Shown: positions 5,125-5,414 of the stretch, piece after piece
Numbering within the stretch: position 1 is the first letter of the stretch
Layout of the letters: every line of letters begins with the position of its first letter
Assembly (NCBI GenBank): GCA_031556275.1
Contig: JAVBTG010000142.1
Coordinates: forward strand, 1 to 5,414
Source of the DNA: JAKPNF01 sp031556275
Lineage (GTDB): Bacteria; Verrucomicrobiota; Verrucomicrobiia; Opitutales; JAKPNF01
DNA length: 5,414 bases
Direction of reading: 5' to 3'
The notes under the pieces: generated by a model
Told to the model about the DNA's origin: nothing
The model's database searches: none
The model's input: the letters and a program-made list of their open reading frames with translations, nothing else
Made by a program: the position numbers and the translations under genes

Positions 5125-5414
5125 CAAAAAGTTGCGCTCCCCTCGATTTGCGCGGGAAAAATTTCGGCCCCCGCCGCGTCGAGCACGCCGCCCAGCAGGC
5201 GTTTTTTCGCGGCTTCCAAGCTTTCCAAAAGCCGAAAATGAACGCGCGCGCGGTCGAGGTTTTGCCCCTCGCGCAAAACGCGGAAATAGCGGTCGCCGTC
5301 CAGATGGTCCGTCAAAAACCGCATGCCCAATTCGAAGGTGATCGTTTCGGTGGCAAGCGGGAAACAGGCGACTTCGTCGCGCGTGAGCGTCGCGCCCGCG
5401 CCGCAGCGGAATCC
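5100..5414 (-). CDS. Phosphotransferase, APH/NahK-like family (C-terminal part)
   Basis: Only the last 104 residues are present; the reading frame is open to the window edge at 5414 and ends with TAA at 5102-5100. The segment TETITFELGMRFLTDHLDG, then D-x-YF, then REGxNLDRAR and a helix F-x-LLESLEAAKKRL is characteristic, from memory, of the C-terminus of the aminoglycoside phosphotransferase/choline-kinase-fold proteins close to N-acetylhexosamine 1-kinase. These use ATP to phosphorylate small molecules, often an amino sugar at C1. The catalytic loop lies upstream of the window, so activity and substrate cannot be judged. The last 30 or so residues show no motif I recognise. In sugar-degrading bacteria such genes belong to hexosamine salvage; whether that holds here depends on genes beyond the window. 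It precedes rplY by 53 bases on the same strand and may share a transcript with it. Confidence 0.72.
   Translation of the reverse strand, partial: GFRCGAGATLTRDEVACFPLATETITFELGMRFLTDHLDGDRYFRVLREGQNLDRARVHFRLLESLEAAKKRLLGGVLDAAGAEIFPAQIEGSATFCCNRQGNL

Noticed and set aside
5121..5135. GCAAC-AAAAA-GTTGC inverted repeat near the phosphotransferase end
   Set aside because: The five-pair stem lies inside the coding frame and is followed leftward by a GC-containing stretch instead of a T tract, so it is not a credible terminator.

Overview
All recognisable genes lie on the minus strand of this GC-rich window, so transcription runs from base 5414 towards base 1. The content suggests a Gram-negative member of the Verrucomicrobiota, most likely Opitutales/Opitutaceae. 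The grounds are a PEP-CTERM-anchored beta-helix repeat protein, a CTC/TL5-type L25 with an alanine-rich tail, an N-acetylhexosamine-kinase-like phosphotransferase next door, and starts that lack Shine-Dalgarno sequences. The lineage is an inference from gene style, not from a marker comparison.

Right to left (5' to 3' for the genes): bases 5414-5100 hold the C-terminal 104 residues of a phosphotransferase of the aminoglycoside phosphotransferase/NahK-like family, cut by the window edge. A 53-base gap follows, then a compact translation and replication housekeeping cluster: rplY (L25/CTC), pth (peptidyl-tRNA hydrolase), rpsF (S6), ssb (single-stranded DNA-binding protein) and rplI (L9). Gaps within the cluster are 51, 4, 48 and 36 bases. 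A hairpin with a UUCG tetraloop sits between rplY and pth and may tune read-through. The cluster ends at a strong hairpin terminator flanked by A and T tracts (2261-2295). The rpsR (S18) gene, which commonly sits between ssb and rplI, is absent.

Beyond the terminator there is about 285 bases without a convincing gene (1976-2260). Its right part is GC-rich and hairpin-forming. Its left part is strikingly AT-rich and carries a perfect TATAAT -10 box reading leftward. This promoter drives the last gene (1975-2), a 657-residue exported protein with about 21 beta-strand repeats and a C-terminal PEP-CTERM sorting signal, probably displayed at or released from the cell surface.

The five central genes share a growth-related theme: two large-subunit proteins, one small-subunit protein, recycling of stalled peptidyl-tRNA, and DNA single-strand protection. 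The surface protein is a separate transcription unit of accessory character. I found no defence system, CRISPR array, tRNA, rRNA or mobile element. Most of the window is ordinary housekeeping. The points worth a second look are the missing rpsR, the charged tail on L9, the lack of Shine-Dalgarno sequences, the UUCG hairpin, the structured intergenic stretch and the anchoring ambiguity of the surface protein.
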